Source: Thermothelomyces thermophilus ATCC 42464
Taxonomy: Eukaryota > Ascomycota > Sordariomycetes > Sordariales > Chaetomiaceae
Direction of reading: 5' to 3'
Length of the DNA: 64,000 nucleotides
NCBI RefSeq assembly: GCF_000226095.1
Contig: NC_016475.1
Coordinates: 3,410,001 to 3,474,000, forward strand
Position numbers and translations under genes: made by a program. Shown here piece by piece: positions 23,500 to 36,029 of the stretch. Under the pieces are notes generated by a model that searched no databases, had not been told where the DNA came from, and saw only the letters and a program-made list of their open reading frames with translations. How positions within the stretch are numbered: the first letter of the stretch is position 1; each line of letters begins with the position of its first letter.

Positions 23500-26400
23500 A
23501 TAGCTTACTTGCTATAAGTACTATAAGTCCTTTAACTTGTAAGTCAAACTATACGCCTATATAAAGCAATGCCGTGGAACTAGTCCTCTTCCTTCTGTCC
23601 ATAACTATAAAGCTAATCTTACGGATTTGGCTCGCTATACCTGTGGTTCCTGTAATACCACTCTAGAATCGCGAAATGCCCTCTTCCGGCACTTGAAATC
23701 TTACAAGGACGTAAAATCTGGCAGTGTTCGCCGCCTAGCGGATCCTTTTACTTTAAACTACCTGTCAGATCTACCTACTTCGCCACCGGAAAACGTATAC
23801 TAAGCTATAGACGTACTACCTATTATATTATTAATAGATACTATAGTAAACGCGTACCAAATTAGAGACGCTCTTTCTAGTCGTACGCCTAAATGCTATA
23901 GTTTGCCGCTAGGATATACCTACCTACGTGTCAGGGCATACTACAAGCCTATAGATCGCGAAGCCGTAGAAGTATACCTAGATCCTAGTACTAGCTGCTC
24001 CCTTATCGACCGTACGTTCCTATAGCGATTAAACTACTAAATCGAATGATATAAAGGCAAGGTTAAAGGCATAGGAAATGCTATATTAAGCCTTAACGAA
24101 TAGGTGTCATTCGATATCTACTTGCTAGGTATAGAAAACGGTACTCCTACCCTGGCTAAGTTTACCTATATGGCATAGGTTATCGACTCTCTGGTATTGA
24201 ATCTTCTGATAGGTAATGAATTCCTAGATTTATACGATATAAATATTAATTACTATTGTAAGGAAGTTAAATTATAGTTATTTAAGTTCTGTCTTCCTTT
24301 TTCTATATATATATACTCTATACCCCATATACAGAAGGTCAAAACCACTCGTAAAATCACTCTCCTGCCTAACCAACAGGCAATAGTGCCTATTAAGTAC
24401 AAGCCTCTCCCGACAGGTCACGCCTTCATGTTTAACTTAGCTTATATAGCTATCTATAACTTCGTTATAGATATAAAGACCCTAAAGGTAGTACCTGTCA
24501 AAAATACTACACAGGGAACGCTATATATCCCGAAGAGGCACCCTGTCAAAAGGATCGAAGAAATGGAAGACAGTGGCTACTTTGCCTGTTTATGGAATAC
24601 TACTTTCTATATGGTGGCGATTGCTACTACTATCTTAACGACAGGTACACCTGCCGCCGTAACAGACGTTAACCCTACGAAACTTGCTAATTAGTATGAC
24701 ATTATACCGGTTAACGCTTCCTTTGATTTGAACCACTATTCGGGCGTAATCCTCGAAGGTAGTTACATCCCTACGAAGCTACCTATGACTATAGCCTTAT
24801 TTATAGCCTCTGACGACACGAATTCGGACACTCCTATTAGTAACTTCGTCTTCTAACTTGCCTAGTAATCTTAACCTTTTCTACTATAAGATATTTCGCT
24901 AGAAGCAATTCTAGGAGCCGCTAACAAAGTTACTAGCGAAGTAGAACGTAAACTATACGTACCTAAGAAGCATTCTACATTGGGATTAAAGATATCGGGG
25001 TCCCTGCCTAAGATCGTTACCGATAATGGCGTCTATATATACGCAAGCGACGTAAAACTAGCTAAGAAGTTCGCTAACTTAGTTAACGGATTCCTATAAC
25101 TCTGGAATAACGCTAGTCTGATCGATATTCCGTAGAAAGAGTAGATAAAAGTGCCACTCGTGGAAGGCTGGTAACACTAGAAAGTACGCTCCCGCGCGTA
25201 CCCGTTAAGCTAGAGGGATAGGGAAGTCCTAGATAAAACCTTCGACGCCCTCTATTAATAGGGCAAATTACGGTTCGCGAAGGACGCTACTCCTTTTGCC
25301 TATCCTGTTTTTGTGGTCTGGTGTACTATAAAAGACGTCGTAAAGGGCCATGTCGTCATCGATCTATATAGTCTTAATAAGGTTACTATCCCTAATGATT
25401 ACCTACTACTATTATAGTCAGAGATCATCGTAGCTTTATATAAAAAGAAGTTCATTACGGTAATTAACGCTATATCGTTTTTCTATTAATTTGGTATATA
25501 TCCTCTATATCAAGACAGATTTATACTAATTAGCCCTCGCGGTCTAGAACAGCCGACTATAGCGCTTATAGGCTACCGTAATTCGCCTATATATATATAA
25601 CGGTTTATAGATCAGCTATCATAACCGTATTCTTCCTATTATCACGCGTTTATCGATAACATTGTCATTTTCTTAGATATAGCTAAGGATTATATACGGC
25701 ATTTAGAGACCATTTTCAACCTATTTCGTAAGAAGAATATTGCCATCTCGCCTACCAAGTCATATATCGGCTACCTGAATGTAGAACTACTTAGCTTTCG
25801 TATAGACAGTCTTGGCCTTACTAATATAGATTAGCACGTTAAAGCATTTAAGTAGTTATCCTTTCTACGTACGTTAAAAGCGCTAGAACAGTACTTAGGC
25901 GCTACTAGTTTCCTTCGACACTTGATTCCATACTATACGAAGATCGCCGAGCTGCTCTAGAAACGTAAGACTGACTTGCTTATACATAGCTATAAGTCTA
26001 GTAAACTAGAAGTTGGTAACCGTACCTAGAGGATAGGCTACTATAGCCGTACTTCCTTCGAGCCAACTAAGCAGGAAGAAGCGTCCTTTACAGCCCTATA
26101 AGAGGCTATATATTACGAGAACCTGACTATCCTCTACCACTTTAATTCTAATAAGCAGCTATATATTTAACTTGATAGCTATTTAGAATACAGATTTAGC
26201 GTTATAGTCTTCTACACTTACGACAGATACAACTAGTGCCTAGGCAACCCTATCCCAGCTAACCAAGTGCTACTAGTAATATTCTTAAGCTGCCTATTGA
26301 CAAAGGCTAAGATACGATATAGACCCTCTAAATAGGAAGTCACTTATCTGGTCTAGGCAATTTATAAACTATATATAATGGTCTATTCGGCGTGTATACC

Positions 26401-28250
26401 AATCATCGTCCTAACTAACTATGCCGCTATATATAGTATTATAGAACAAATCAACCTAGATACGAGTTCTACCGATCACGCTAATCGTCGCCTAATTAAC
26501 GCGTCTATCTACCTATTGCAATATGACCTCAAAGTCTACTATCTTCCTAGAAGACTTAACTTCGTACTAGACGTATTAAGTAGACTAAGCGCCTTAGGAG
26601 ACCCTAAACCTTCTAAACGACTAGATGGATTAGCTATACTTAACGACATTTAGTTTGCTTTTACCAAGGCGTAGATAGATCCTAAACTCAAGGTAAAGTT
26701 CGTTAACGGCTATAAGGCTAATGCTAAGTATGCCCCTATTATTAAGGATCTTATTAAAAATAAGCGTATAGATAGGACTATTAACGATAAGAGTATCGCT
26801 ATTTTCTTACACTATAGGCTACCGTTCGTCCTAATTAACAAGCTCCTCTATTATATTTGCCTAGATGGTATATACACGTTATATGTTCCATTAAGCCTCG
26901 CGTAATATATCCTAAGCTTAGCCTACGATAAGAAGTATCATTTCGGAATCAATAGGATGATATATAATTTATATAGTATCGCGATCGATAGAAAAACCAG
27001 GCATATATAGGACTATATGAAGTACTGCCCTATCTATTAAGTTAACGCCACTAATTATAATCTTCCTATAGGCGACTACTAGCCAATTTATCCATTAGAT
27101 ATACTACCTATATAAGTAATCACTATTAACTTTATAGCAGCGTTACTATTAGTTCCGTTAGCTAGAATACTATGGTATTTAAATAGGTATAATAAGTTTA
27201 ATTTAATAATAACCGTATCTTGTAAATCGTCCAAACGAACGCTCCTTATACCCGGCCACTCTAACTATACCACCACAGACTAGGGCTATATATTAATATA
27301 ACAACTACTCCTATCCAACTAGGGAGTACTAACTGCTATTATATCTAACCACGACCACAAATTTACATCAGAGCTATAGACTAATATATAGAAAGCGTTA
27401 AATATAAAGCTATTAATAACTACTATATACTACCTATAGGGAGATAGTCTCGTAGAGCGAAAGAACCAGATAGTAGAAATCGCTCTACGCTTCTTCATCT
27501 ATAAGAAACCTAACGACAATTAGACCACGATACTTCCATAGCTTTAATAGCATTTGAATAGCATATATACCGCCTCTATTAGTATATCTCTACACGAGCT
27601 ACTATACGGTTTCAAACCCGCTGGACCGTTGGAGGCGCTAACGGCGCCATCGTCAAAAACGGCGTAGGATATCCTAGTTCTACATAAATATCTACGCCAA
27701 GACGCCTAGATAGCAATAGACTTTATAACGGCCAGAGCCAAACACGGATACGATACTAGCTACTACGATATCGAATTTAAGCTAGGCGATCGAGTATATC
27801 TACGCCTATACTATGGCTACCACCTGCTAGGTCGACCGTCGTATAAGTTGTCCTAATAGTATGCCGGACCTTTTAAAGTCGTCGAACGAGTCGGCCGTTT
27901 GGCGTACCGTCTTTGACTACCGCCAAATATGGACATCTATCCTATGATATCTGTGGTATAGCTATCGCCTACTCCTCCTAGAACCGACCCGTACGACCAC
28001 GCTGTACTACCTCCTGACCCTGTTAAGGATAGCTATACCGATAACGGCTTAGAATCCGGAGACAAGTACAAACTCGAACGTATCTAGAACTACAAGCTTA
28101 TACGCGGCAAGTATAAGTATCTAGTTAAATAGAAAGGACTTGGCCACAAATATAACGTCTAGAAGACCAACTTCTAGCTACACTACACGTATAAGTTAGT
28201 TAACGAATACTAGGTACGTCAAGGAGGTCAACCTATAGCGGCTTAAGCAA
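23500..28250 (+). pseudogene. pol pseudogene of G4 (zinc finger, protease, RT, RNase H, integrase, chromodomain)
   Basis: Near 23639-23705 there is a C2H2-like finger (Cys-x2-Cys-x12-His-x3 with the last His read as Tyr). A protease region follows at about 23900-24240. The RT active site is at 25649-25660, read Phe-Ile-Asp-Asn, so the second catalytic Asp is lost. Then come RNase H (about 26090-26600), an integrase core with a mutated Asp near 27345-27370, and a chromodomain at about 28060-28180. Stretches without stops survive at 24386-24694 and 26378-26653, but no domain is complete. Stops are mostly TAG. Confidence 0.8.
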
Positions 28251-28477
28251 TGTAAGGCAATTACCTATAGGGACGTACTTATAAGAAGGCATCAAAGACT
28301 CCCCTAGAGGGAGCCGTAGAAGGAAGACACCAAAGTAGGGCCGTAGGTAGCCAAGAGGAAGACATATAGGACACCATAATAGTGGGATAACGCCACTACT
28401 TTCTGTTACAATATTTCTATAGAAAGAAAGCGCGTTTGAGAGCTATTTGGAGCTATAGTATAGGCACTACGTTTTTC

Positions 28478-28494
28478 CTTCTAGGCAGGGGACT
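28478..28494 (+). other. Probable polypurine tract of G4
   Basis: AGGCAGGGGACT lies directly before the 3' LTR start at 28495. It is interrupted by two pyrimidines, so it is a weaker tract than usual; position rather than composition supports it. Confidence 0.5.
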
Positions 28495-28717
28495 TGATGT
28501 AGTACGTTATCTACGGACGCGTCTATTATGTAAGGTTAGATAAGATAAGACCTGTGGATCTGGCAAACGGGCTGGCAAACGGAGGGTTCTTTGTTCCTAA
28601 TCCTTTACTTATACTAGAGCCACAGGGCTAGCCAACGTAGGAAGAAGACATCGCACTTTTGAACTATTTATAACTTACTAACTTTCTTCTATCTATTGGA
28701 ACCACTATCTTCTATTA
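28495..28717 (+). repeat. 3' LTR of G4
   Basis: 223 bases, starting TGATGTAG and ending CTTCTATTA, followed by AATAT. Compared with the 5' LTR, most differences are CA-to-TA changes on this copy, with some in the other direction. Confidence 0.92.
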
Positions 28718-29359
28718 AATATAGTTAATACCAATAAACAGCTAGCTTCTATATAGACTCCAGAACCTGTTTAACACTCCTAGCCTTTAAAAGAAGCCAT
28801 TAACCTATTGTTTAGTACACTATAGAGGAAGTTAGACTTATATAGTCAGCTGACCAACCTAGCTACCAAGACTTAGCACCTCTTTATACGTAGGCTCCTA
28901 TTTAGGAAGGTTAAAAAAGTGTTCGACCGGAAGAACTTCGAATTAGCTTAGCTACGTTAGGAAAACGAAGCTCTAAAGGCATAGTTAGAAGTAATTCGGC
29001 TGTTAAAGAGGAAGAGGGTAGTTATAGATCCGAACGAGCAGTTTGCTACAATTAAATAAATCTACAAGGTATAGGTTAAAGCCGGCTATATAGAGGGCTC
29101 TATAGCTAAAGAGAGCAGGTTAGAAAGTATAGGATTAGAGGCTTCTTATATTATAGTAAGTTAAACAGACTATTATATAGAAGGTTAAAGAAGATAGGTA
29201 GGTATATAAGCCAAGAAATGCTGAATGTACAAAAGGTAAGGTATTCCGAATCTAGGGGGTCCGACTTAAAGATTATAAATAGAGATAAAATATAGTTATT
29301 AATATTAATATACTTAATAATTAAGACCTATTTATAGTTACTAACACCCGGCTAACCAA

Positions 29360-32300
29360 GGAAGTCTCTTATATCTCTGCGGATACCCTACCAAAACTCA
29401 CGAAATTACCATCGCTAGAAAGCTCTCGAAAAACGCTATCTAACGGTACCACTTTCAACCGCGCGCAAGCCGTTGCGGGTATGCAACAGGCATCGCAAGC
29501 GTCAGAACCGGACCCGACCGTAATCCGACCGCACCTCGCACGCCCGTTAAAATTTTCACCGCATAGACCACTTAGCGCCCCTAAATGTAACGTTAATTTA
29601 AAGCCTACTACTAAGCTACTAAGTAGGGAGGCCTATAGCTTCGAACTAATCAAAGGGAGGCCTACTATAGGCTTACCCTACCCTAGATATTAAGGAACTA
29701 AAGGGATCTTATTATATAACTAGTTAACCTTATACTAAGCCCTAAACGGGGCAAGGTATAAGACCTCGCTAATAGGCTCTTATAGGGCCTTACGACTATT
29801 ATTATAGGCCTAGTTCTAAACCTATAGGAACTTATAGCTAAGGAAGTTAAAAAGGGGCTTAAAGAAGCCCTTAAGGCTACCCCCTGCCCTACCTAGCTAT
29901 AGGTAGCCATAGGCTTATAATAGGGGGTAATAAGCCCCTAGGGAGGCCTACTATCGGCTAAGGCAGTACTGTTATAGGCCTTGTAGGAGGTTATAATACG
30001 GAACGTAAGCCTATAGGAGGACCTTAAAGCCTGAACCCCGGCCGAAATAGTCTAAGCAGTTAATAGGGCTTCTAGCCACTAGGGAGCCGTTACGGCTAGG
30101 AAGTTCTTAAGCAGGGATATAGTAATAGTCTTTAAGGATAAGGCTACTAAGGACTGGTATTTAGTTAATAAGCGATAGGTAGCTATAGCCTTTGGAAAGG
30201 AGGCTAGGGAGGTTGGTAGGGCCTATATAGTCCTAGCTAAAGGAGTCCGGAAGGAGGAGCTATAAGGGGTTAGTAAATAAGACTTTAAAGGGGCCGTAGG
30301 CCTATATTTGATCGAAACGGTCAAGTTCCGGCTGCTAAAGAGCCTATAGAGGAAGTAGGCTATAGTACTCCTAGACCTATGGGACCTCGAAGAGGCCCGG
30401 AAGGCCTATAACGAGGGCATAGTCTAGGATGCTTAGGTGCTAGACTACAAGCCCTACTAGGATGCTTTAGAGCTAAGGTAATACTATAGGTATTAGAGCT
30501 TTAGCTATACCTAGCGGTACTACTAACGGCTGGCCTATTATAGCCGTTATAGTATAAAGGCCTATAGGGAGGGGAGGAAGGCTAGGGAGGCCTAGTACCC
30601 TACCTATTTTAACTAACTCCCTTATAAGTATATAGCCTATAGGGGCCCCTATATAGCCTAGTATAAAGGCTACCTAAAGAAAGTCAAGGCCTAGGAAAGG
30701 GCTACAGAGGCCTACTAGTATAGACTTTAAACCTTCTAACTATTAGAGTAACTATACTAGAGGGTAGCCTTTAAGTTTAGTAACTAGCCGGAAGATGATA
30801 ACTATTATCAAACCAGGGCTAAACACCCCTATAGGAGGCCTACCCTAGCCTAATAGGCGGCTAAGAGTGCCTTATTCGACATCTAATAGACCTATATTTC
30901 CTTTCTATAACCTAGAACCCCTTCCTTCTTATAACCGGCCAAAGGGGTAATAGTTATAGAGCTAACTACTATACCCTTAGCCTCTGCTCTAGCTACCTCG
31001 AATGTAAATTAAGATCCTTTAATAGAATACCTAAGGTAATAAATAGGCCCTTAAGGTCTTATTAGAGGAGGCCAAATACGACCTATTAGCTATCTAGGAA
31101 CCGTAGATTAACTAGTTTATAGGGTTAATATACTGCCCCTAGGCTTCGAAATACTACCTAGTTTATAAGCCTAAAGGTAAGGTAGCTATTCTAGTAGTTA
31201 AGCGCTTCCTAGTTAGCTAGTAAGACTATTTAGTAGAGGAAAACTAGTATAAGGTAACCTTTCCGGCCCTAGGAGAGAGGGGGTTCGAGCTCTAGTTAGT
31301 CTATAATAACAAGGGGGAGTAGGCCCTCTTATAGGACCTATTAGCCCTACCTTGGCTAACCTACCCCCTAGTTCTTATAGGTAACTTTAACCTCTACTAC
31401 CTAGTCTAGGACCTATTTAATAGGCTTAGCCTAGGGGCTAGGGACCTCCTTAGCCTTATAGACTAGTAAGACCTTAACTTATATACGCCCTATAGCTAGG
31501 TTACTAGGGCCCCCTAACGGGATTAACGTGGCTAGCCTTCTATAATAGACCTATTCTAGGCCTTGGCTAGGCTAGAAGCGACTTATAGGGATATCGCGGA
31601 ACGTAGGAAATCTGACCACTACCTATAGGCTCTAAATGTCTCTCTCTAGGGGACTAATAGGCCCGTACCGGCTAATAAAGGATAGGACTAGAAGAGCCTA
31701 GACGAGGAGGTTACGTAGGCCGAGGTAGCCTACCTCCTACTCTAGCTTAGTAGGTAGGTATTAGCCCTGGCCGGGCCTGTCTTCTGGGGCCTAGAGGAGC
31801 TTCTATAGGCCTTCGACAGGCTTATAAAGGCCCTCGAGGAGATAGCTATAGTCTCGGCCCTGGTAAAGAAGGCTAGTATAGGTGGTAAACAAGCTTAGTA
31901 GTAGACAAAGGAGGTTTGAGAGGCCCGGAAGAGGGCTAAGGAGGTAGAAAGGGCCTATAGGGGTACCTTAAACCCCTATACGTAGGAAGTACTTCGGCAG
32001 GCCCTATAGGACTAGGCTAAGACTATCACGGCTACGAAGACCAAAAGCTAGAGAGCTACGTTATAGGAGGTAACTAACCGGCCGGACCTATTATAGAGAC
32101 TAGAGTAGTAGGCAAGGTTATAAAGCTACCTACCGGTCAACCTTCTAAAGCTCCTAGCCTTCGAAGGAAGGCTTATAACCTACTAATAGAAGGCTAGAGC
32201 ACTGGCTAATGAGTTCTTTCCAAACCCGGAAGCAGACCTATTAGATATTAATGACCTAGATCTAAACGACTACTAGGAGCCGAAGTTCGAAATAAGCTAA

Positions 32301-34562
32301 GAGGTTACAATAGGTAAAGTTAAGGTAATACTAGCTAGGGCAGCCCTATAGAAAGCCCTAGGGGAGGACCTCCTCCCTATAGGTCTATTAAAGGCCTATA
32401 GGCGGCCGCTCTACCGGATATTAGTAAAACTAGCCTTAGAAAGCCTACGGCTTGGCTATTTTCTAGCCCGGTTTAAAAGGGCTAAGACAATACTCCTCTA
32501 TAAGCCTAATAAACCCCTATAAGCCTACTTTACCCTAGGTAGCTATAGGCCTATAACACTCTTACTAATAGTAGGTAAGGTACTAGAGGCTATAGTTACC
32601 TAGAAGGTAACGGCCGTTATAGAGGCCTATAGGCTTCTCCTAGCTAAGTAGATAGGTAACTAGGAATATAGGTCTATAGAACTAGCTATTCGGCTTATTA
32701 TAGCTTAGGTTTAAGAGGCTTAGAGGTATAAGGCAGCTACCTCCCTCCTATAGCTCGATATCTTAAGGGCTTTCGACACTATTAACTATAACTAGCTACT
32801 AGCTACTCTATAGAGCCAGGGCTACCTAAAGTAGTTAGTAGTCTAAGTCAGGGAGTAGCTATAGGATAGGGTAGCTATTCTTTACTTTAATAGCCAGGAA
32901 ACAGAGGATATAGTAGTAAGGGCCGGGGTCCTATAGGGGTTACCCCTTTCCCCTATACTATTTATCCTTTATATAGCCTCCCTCTATTAGGCTATTTACT
33001 AGGCTAGCCCTATAGTTAGTTTAATAGGCTTTACTAACAATACTAACCTCCTAGCCTTTAAGAAGACCAAAGAGACCTATAATAGTTAGCTATAAAGGGC
33101 CTAGAAGGCTTACCTTTAGTAGGCAAGGACCTAGGGTATAGCTTTTGCCCTAGAAAAGTGCGAGCTTATCTACTTTAATAGGGGCCGGAAATAGTAGTTA
33201 CGATCACTAGAGCTCCTATAGCCTAGAAGGGGTACTACTACTATAGCCCTATCAAAGCCGGCTAGATTCCTTAGGGTCTAGCTAGACTAGAAGCTATAGT
33301 AAGGCCCCTACTATATAAAGGTAGCTAAGAAGTTAGAAACCTAGGAGTTTGCCCTAACTAGGCTCGCTATAAAGATCTAGAGCCCCGGCCTTTTATAGGC
33401 CTACAAGGTCTATACTAAGTATATCTATAGCGCCCTAGCTTATAGGGCCTTAAGCTTCTATAAGCCTACTAAGCCAGGGGGCAATCTAGAAGGCCCTGCT
33501 AAGAAACTATCGAAGGCCTAATATAGGGCCCTTTAAGTAGTTACCAGGGCCTATAAGGCTACCCCTATCTAATGCCTCGAAACAGAAGCTTAGGTACCGC
33601 CCCTCGACCTTTATCTTAACAAGAGGCTAGCTAACTTTAAAGCCAAACTTAACTAGCTACTCCTATAGACTAAGGTAGGCCTAGGGGCCTCCTAGGTCCC
33701 TATAAGGGCTCTTATCCAGCAGGCCTATAATAGGCTAAACTAGAGGTTCCGGAAGAGAAGGGCTAGGGTAAGGGGCTAGGAGCTAAGGCCTATAGCCCTT
33801 AAGGTAGTAAGGTTAATAGTCCGATAATAGGTTTAGGAAGGCTATAGGGGGGGTTAACCCCCCCTTTAGACCTTATAAAGAAGGCTACAGGCTATAGAAC
33901 TAGCCATGGTAGCTAGCTAGAGCAACCGTTAGAGGGCCGACCAAGCCGGTAGGAGGATATAGCATATATCGGACAAGGACCCCCCCTGCCTAGTTTTCAT
34001 AGGGGAAGGCCTATAAAGGTACTAGGGCCTAACGAAGGCCTAGAGCTCCCTATTAGTATAGGCCTATATAAGGGCTATCGGCCTTTATAACTTCCTATTT
34101 AAGGTTTAAGTCCTAGGGGTTAGTACCCCTTACTATACCTATAGCTAAGGGAGGGAGATTGTCAAGCACCTAGTTATTTGGTGCCCGAACCTATTAAGAA
34201 GCCGAACATAGGAATCCTAGGAAATACGGTTATAAAGGGACCTAGACCTCGTTTTATAAGGTATAGGGGCCTGTAACTATCGTTTGGCAAGGAGGGTTCT
34301 ATAGTAGCTAATGGACCTAGGGAGGCTCCTAGAATACCGCCTTATAAAAAGGCTAGACCAGGAAGAAAGGCCTCTTTAGGGCTATTCTAGCCACTTCTCC
34401 TTTTCTTAGTAGTATATTAGTATTTTAGATTAGGCATTAAAGGAGGGATAGAGGTTTTTATCTGGCCAATTAGGTATGGTTTCCTTTATATATAACTAGA
34501 GAGGCTCTAGTATGCTTATTAGCATAACGGTGTAGGACTAATGATAATAATAATAATAATAT
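29360..34562 (+). mobile_element. LINE (Tad1-like) copy A, near full length, RIP-inactivated
   Basis: About 5.2 kb. The 5' boundary at about 29360 is where copies A, B and C begin to align. ORF1 (about 29400-30970) is a helical protein with a knuckle region near 30470-30560 where all Cys codons appear as Tyr. ORF2 has an endonuclease motif at 31379-31400 (Gly-Asn-Phe-Asn-Leu, Asp read as Asn), RT motif A at 32751-32790 (LDILRAFDTINY) and the catalytic pair at 33036-33041 read Asn-Asn instead of Asp-Asp. The 3' end runs into an AAT repeat at about 34540-34562. A CpG-rich, little-mutated island spans 29390-29580. Clade assignment is by layout only. Confidence 0.78.
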
Positions 34563-34719
34563 TTATAGTTACTGGGCTAAATAAAGGTTAGCTTCTATAC
34601 CTTTATATAAGGTATAATAATTATTAGAATATCCTTAATACCCTTTATATAGCCCTTTTTATCCATATTATGGATATTATTATTAGTAATATTATATATA
34701 AGCTAGGTAGTCTAGAAGA
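34563..34719. other. Unassigned AT-rich sequence after the LINE tail
   Basis: About 160 bases between the AAT tail of LINE copy A and a pogo-like fragment; no motif recognised. Confidence 0.4.
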
Positions 34720-35315
34720 ATTTAAACTATTACTCTAAAGTTTAGTAATTAAAGGTATCTTTCTAGGACTAATCTAGTATATAAGAGTATTACGTTTAAA
34801 CCTCTAGATAGTATACAAGGAAGTCAGAATACTAGCACTTTCTAAGAGGTTTTATATCCTTCTTTATAAGGAGGAGTTAGCTAGCTAGATTCTTAATAGC
34901 CAAGATAGATATTAGCTAGCCCTAGGCATTAAGTTAGTAGATAGCTCAAATAAGGGAAGCTTCTTCTACGTTCGACAGGCATTATTATAGCTCTCTAGAA
35001 GCTCGAATACTCTTATACCGACTAGAAAGACGGTCTATAAGCGTTGATTAGGGGACTCTAAAGAGGATAGTGGCTTATCGAATACTAGGGATATCTTTCT
35101 GTTCGAGTGCTAAGATTACGGCTTAGATACGGCCTTCCTGATCAAGATTTAAGTTAGTTATCGTTAAAAAGGTAGAGTAGACTTCGAATACTATAAGAAA
35201 AGAGGAATTTATAGTAAACTGGCTTGCGATATTAGTATCTTAGTGGTGTACATTTAGGGGCTTAAATTAGTAAAGATTTAGTGGCCAAATTTGGTATATG
35301 ACCAATATAAGTATG
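34720..35315 (+). pseudogene. Pogo/Fot1-like remnant (family 2), second copy
   Basis: The end at about 35265-35310 (TTAGTAAAGATTTAGTGGCC, then AAATTTGGTATAT) is the inverse of the end at 18525-18560, and the upstream 550 bases read as the same transposase tail on the plus strand. The less mutated middle (about 34960-35240) keeps CpG-containing codons. No N-terminal half or left terminus was found. Confidence 0.5.
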
Positions 35316-35359
35316 ATTAACGTTATTAGATAAGGACTCCTTATACCTAGTCTTTATAA

Positions 35360-35880
35360 AGGGTAGCTTATAGAGGTATTAGGGCCTAATAAAAGCCTAG
35401 AGCTCCTTATTAATATAAGCCTATATAAGGGCTATTAGCCTCTATAACTTCCTAGTTAAGGTTAAACTCCTAGGGGTTAGTACTCTTTATTATATCTATA
35501 GCTAGGGGAGAGAAACTATATAATATCTAGTTATATGATATATAGACTTACTAAGAAGCTAAATATAATGATCTTATAATATTTACTTATAGAGAGACCT
35601 AGACTTTATTTTATAGGGTATAGGGTTATATAACTATTATTTAGTAAGGAGAGGTTTATAGTAGCTAATAGACTTAAGGAGGCTCCTAGAGTATAGTCTT
35701 ATAAGAAGGCTAGACTAGGAAGTAAGGTCTTTATAAGGCTATTTTAGCTACTTTTGCTTTTCTTTAGAATATATTAATATTCTAGATTAGGTACTAAAGA
35801 AAGGATAGAGGTTTTTATCTAGCCTATTAGATATAGTCTCCTTTATATATATATAATTAGAGATATTCTAATATATTTAG
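35360..35880 (+). mobile_element. LINE 3' fragment, heavily mutated
   Basis: Aligns with 34010-34500 of LINE copy A through to GATAGAGGTTTTTATCT near the 3' end, but with far more TA. Only the last 500 bases of the LINE are present, consistent with 5' truncation during target-primed reverse transcription. Confidence 0.75.
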
Positions 35881-36029
35881 ATATAATAGTACAATTAGGG
35901 GTCAAAAGTCCTAGGCCACCCTACCTACTTAAATACGTTTCGTAACACCTATATATATCCTACCTTTTCTTTAACATCCTACAATTCAATGATATAGCCC
36001 TTAATCTATACGATTTTATATACAAATTG

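Larger units (their letters stand above)
20858..28717 (+). mobile_element. Full-length Ty3/gypsy retrotransposon G4 (RIP-inactivated)
   Basis: LTRs of 223 bases at 20858-21080 and 28495-28717 both run TGATGTAG to CTTCTATYA and are flanked by the perfect 5-base target duplication AATAT (20853-20857 and 28718-28722). The order is 5' LTR, tRNA primer site (21083), structured leader, gag, protease, reverse transcriptase, RNase H, integrase, chromodomain, polypurine tract and 3' LTR: a chromovirus-type layout. All frames are broken. By eye the two LTRs differ at about 15 positions, every one a transition and with no indels. Confidence 0.92.
19581..29195 (+). pseudogene. Fot1/pogo transposase pseudogene in two segments
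   Basis: The frame starts at the ATG at 19581, directly inside the left repeat, runs to about 20852, and resumes at about 28718 after the G4 insertion, ending near 29195. It shows an N-terminal helix-turn-helix region (psq/CENP-B type), then a DDE core. The block normally written Leu-Asp-Gly-His is read at about 20508-20533 with Tyr in place of His, as expected from CAY to TAY mutation. A basic coiled-coil C terminus (RRLLFRKVKKVFDRKNFELA, near 28890) is still readable. It carries many TAG/TAA codons at Gln and Trp positions. It cannot encode an active transposase. Confidence 0.8.
19533..29272 (+). mobile_element. Fot1/pogo-like DNA transposon (family 1) split by a 7.9-kb retrotransposon
   Basis: Terminal inverted repeats of about 45 bases lie at 19533-19578 and 29227-29272. 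They share CTTTAAGTCRGACCCCCTAG and differ by transitions only where compared. Without the nested G4 element (20858-28717 plus the duplicated AATAT) the transposon is about 1.9 kb, normal for Fot1. A TA target duplication could not be confirmed because the flanks are mutated. The element must predate the G4 insertion. Confidence 0.8.

Noticed and set aside
29481-29693. 70-codon plus-strand open frame
   Set aside because: It is the surviving start of LINE ORF1 in a RIP-spared island, not a host gene.
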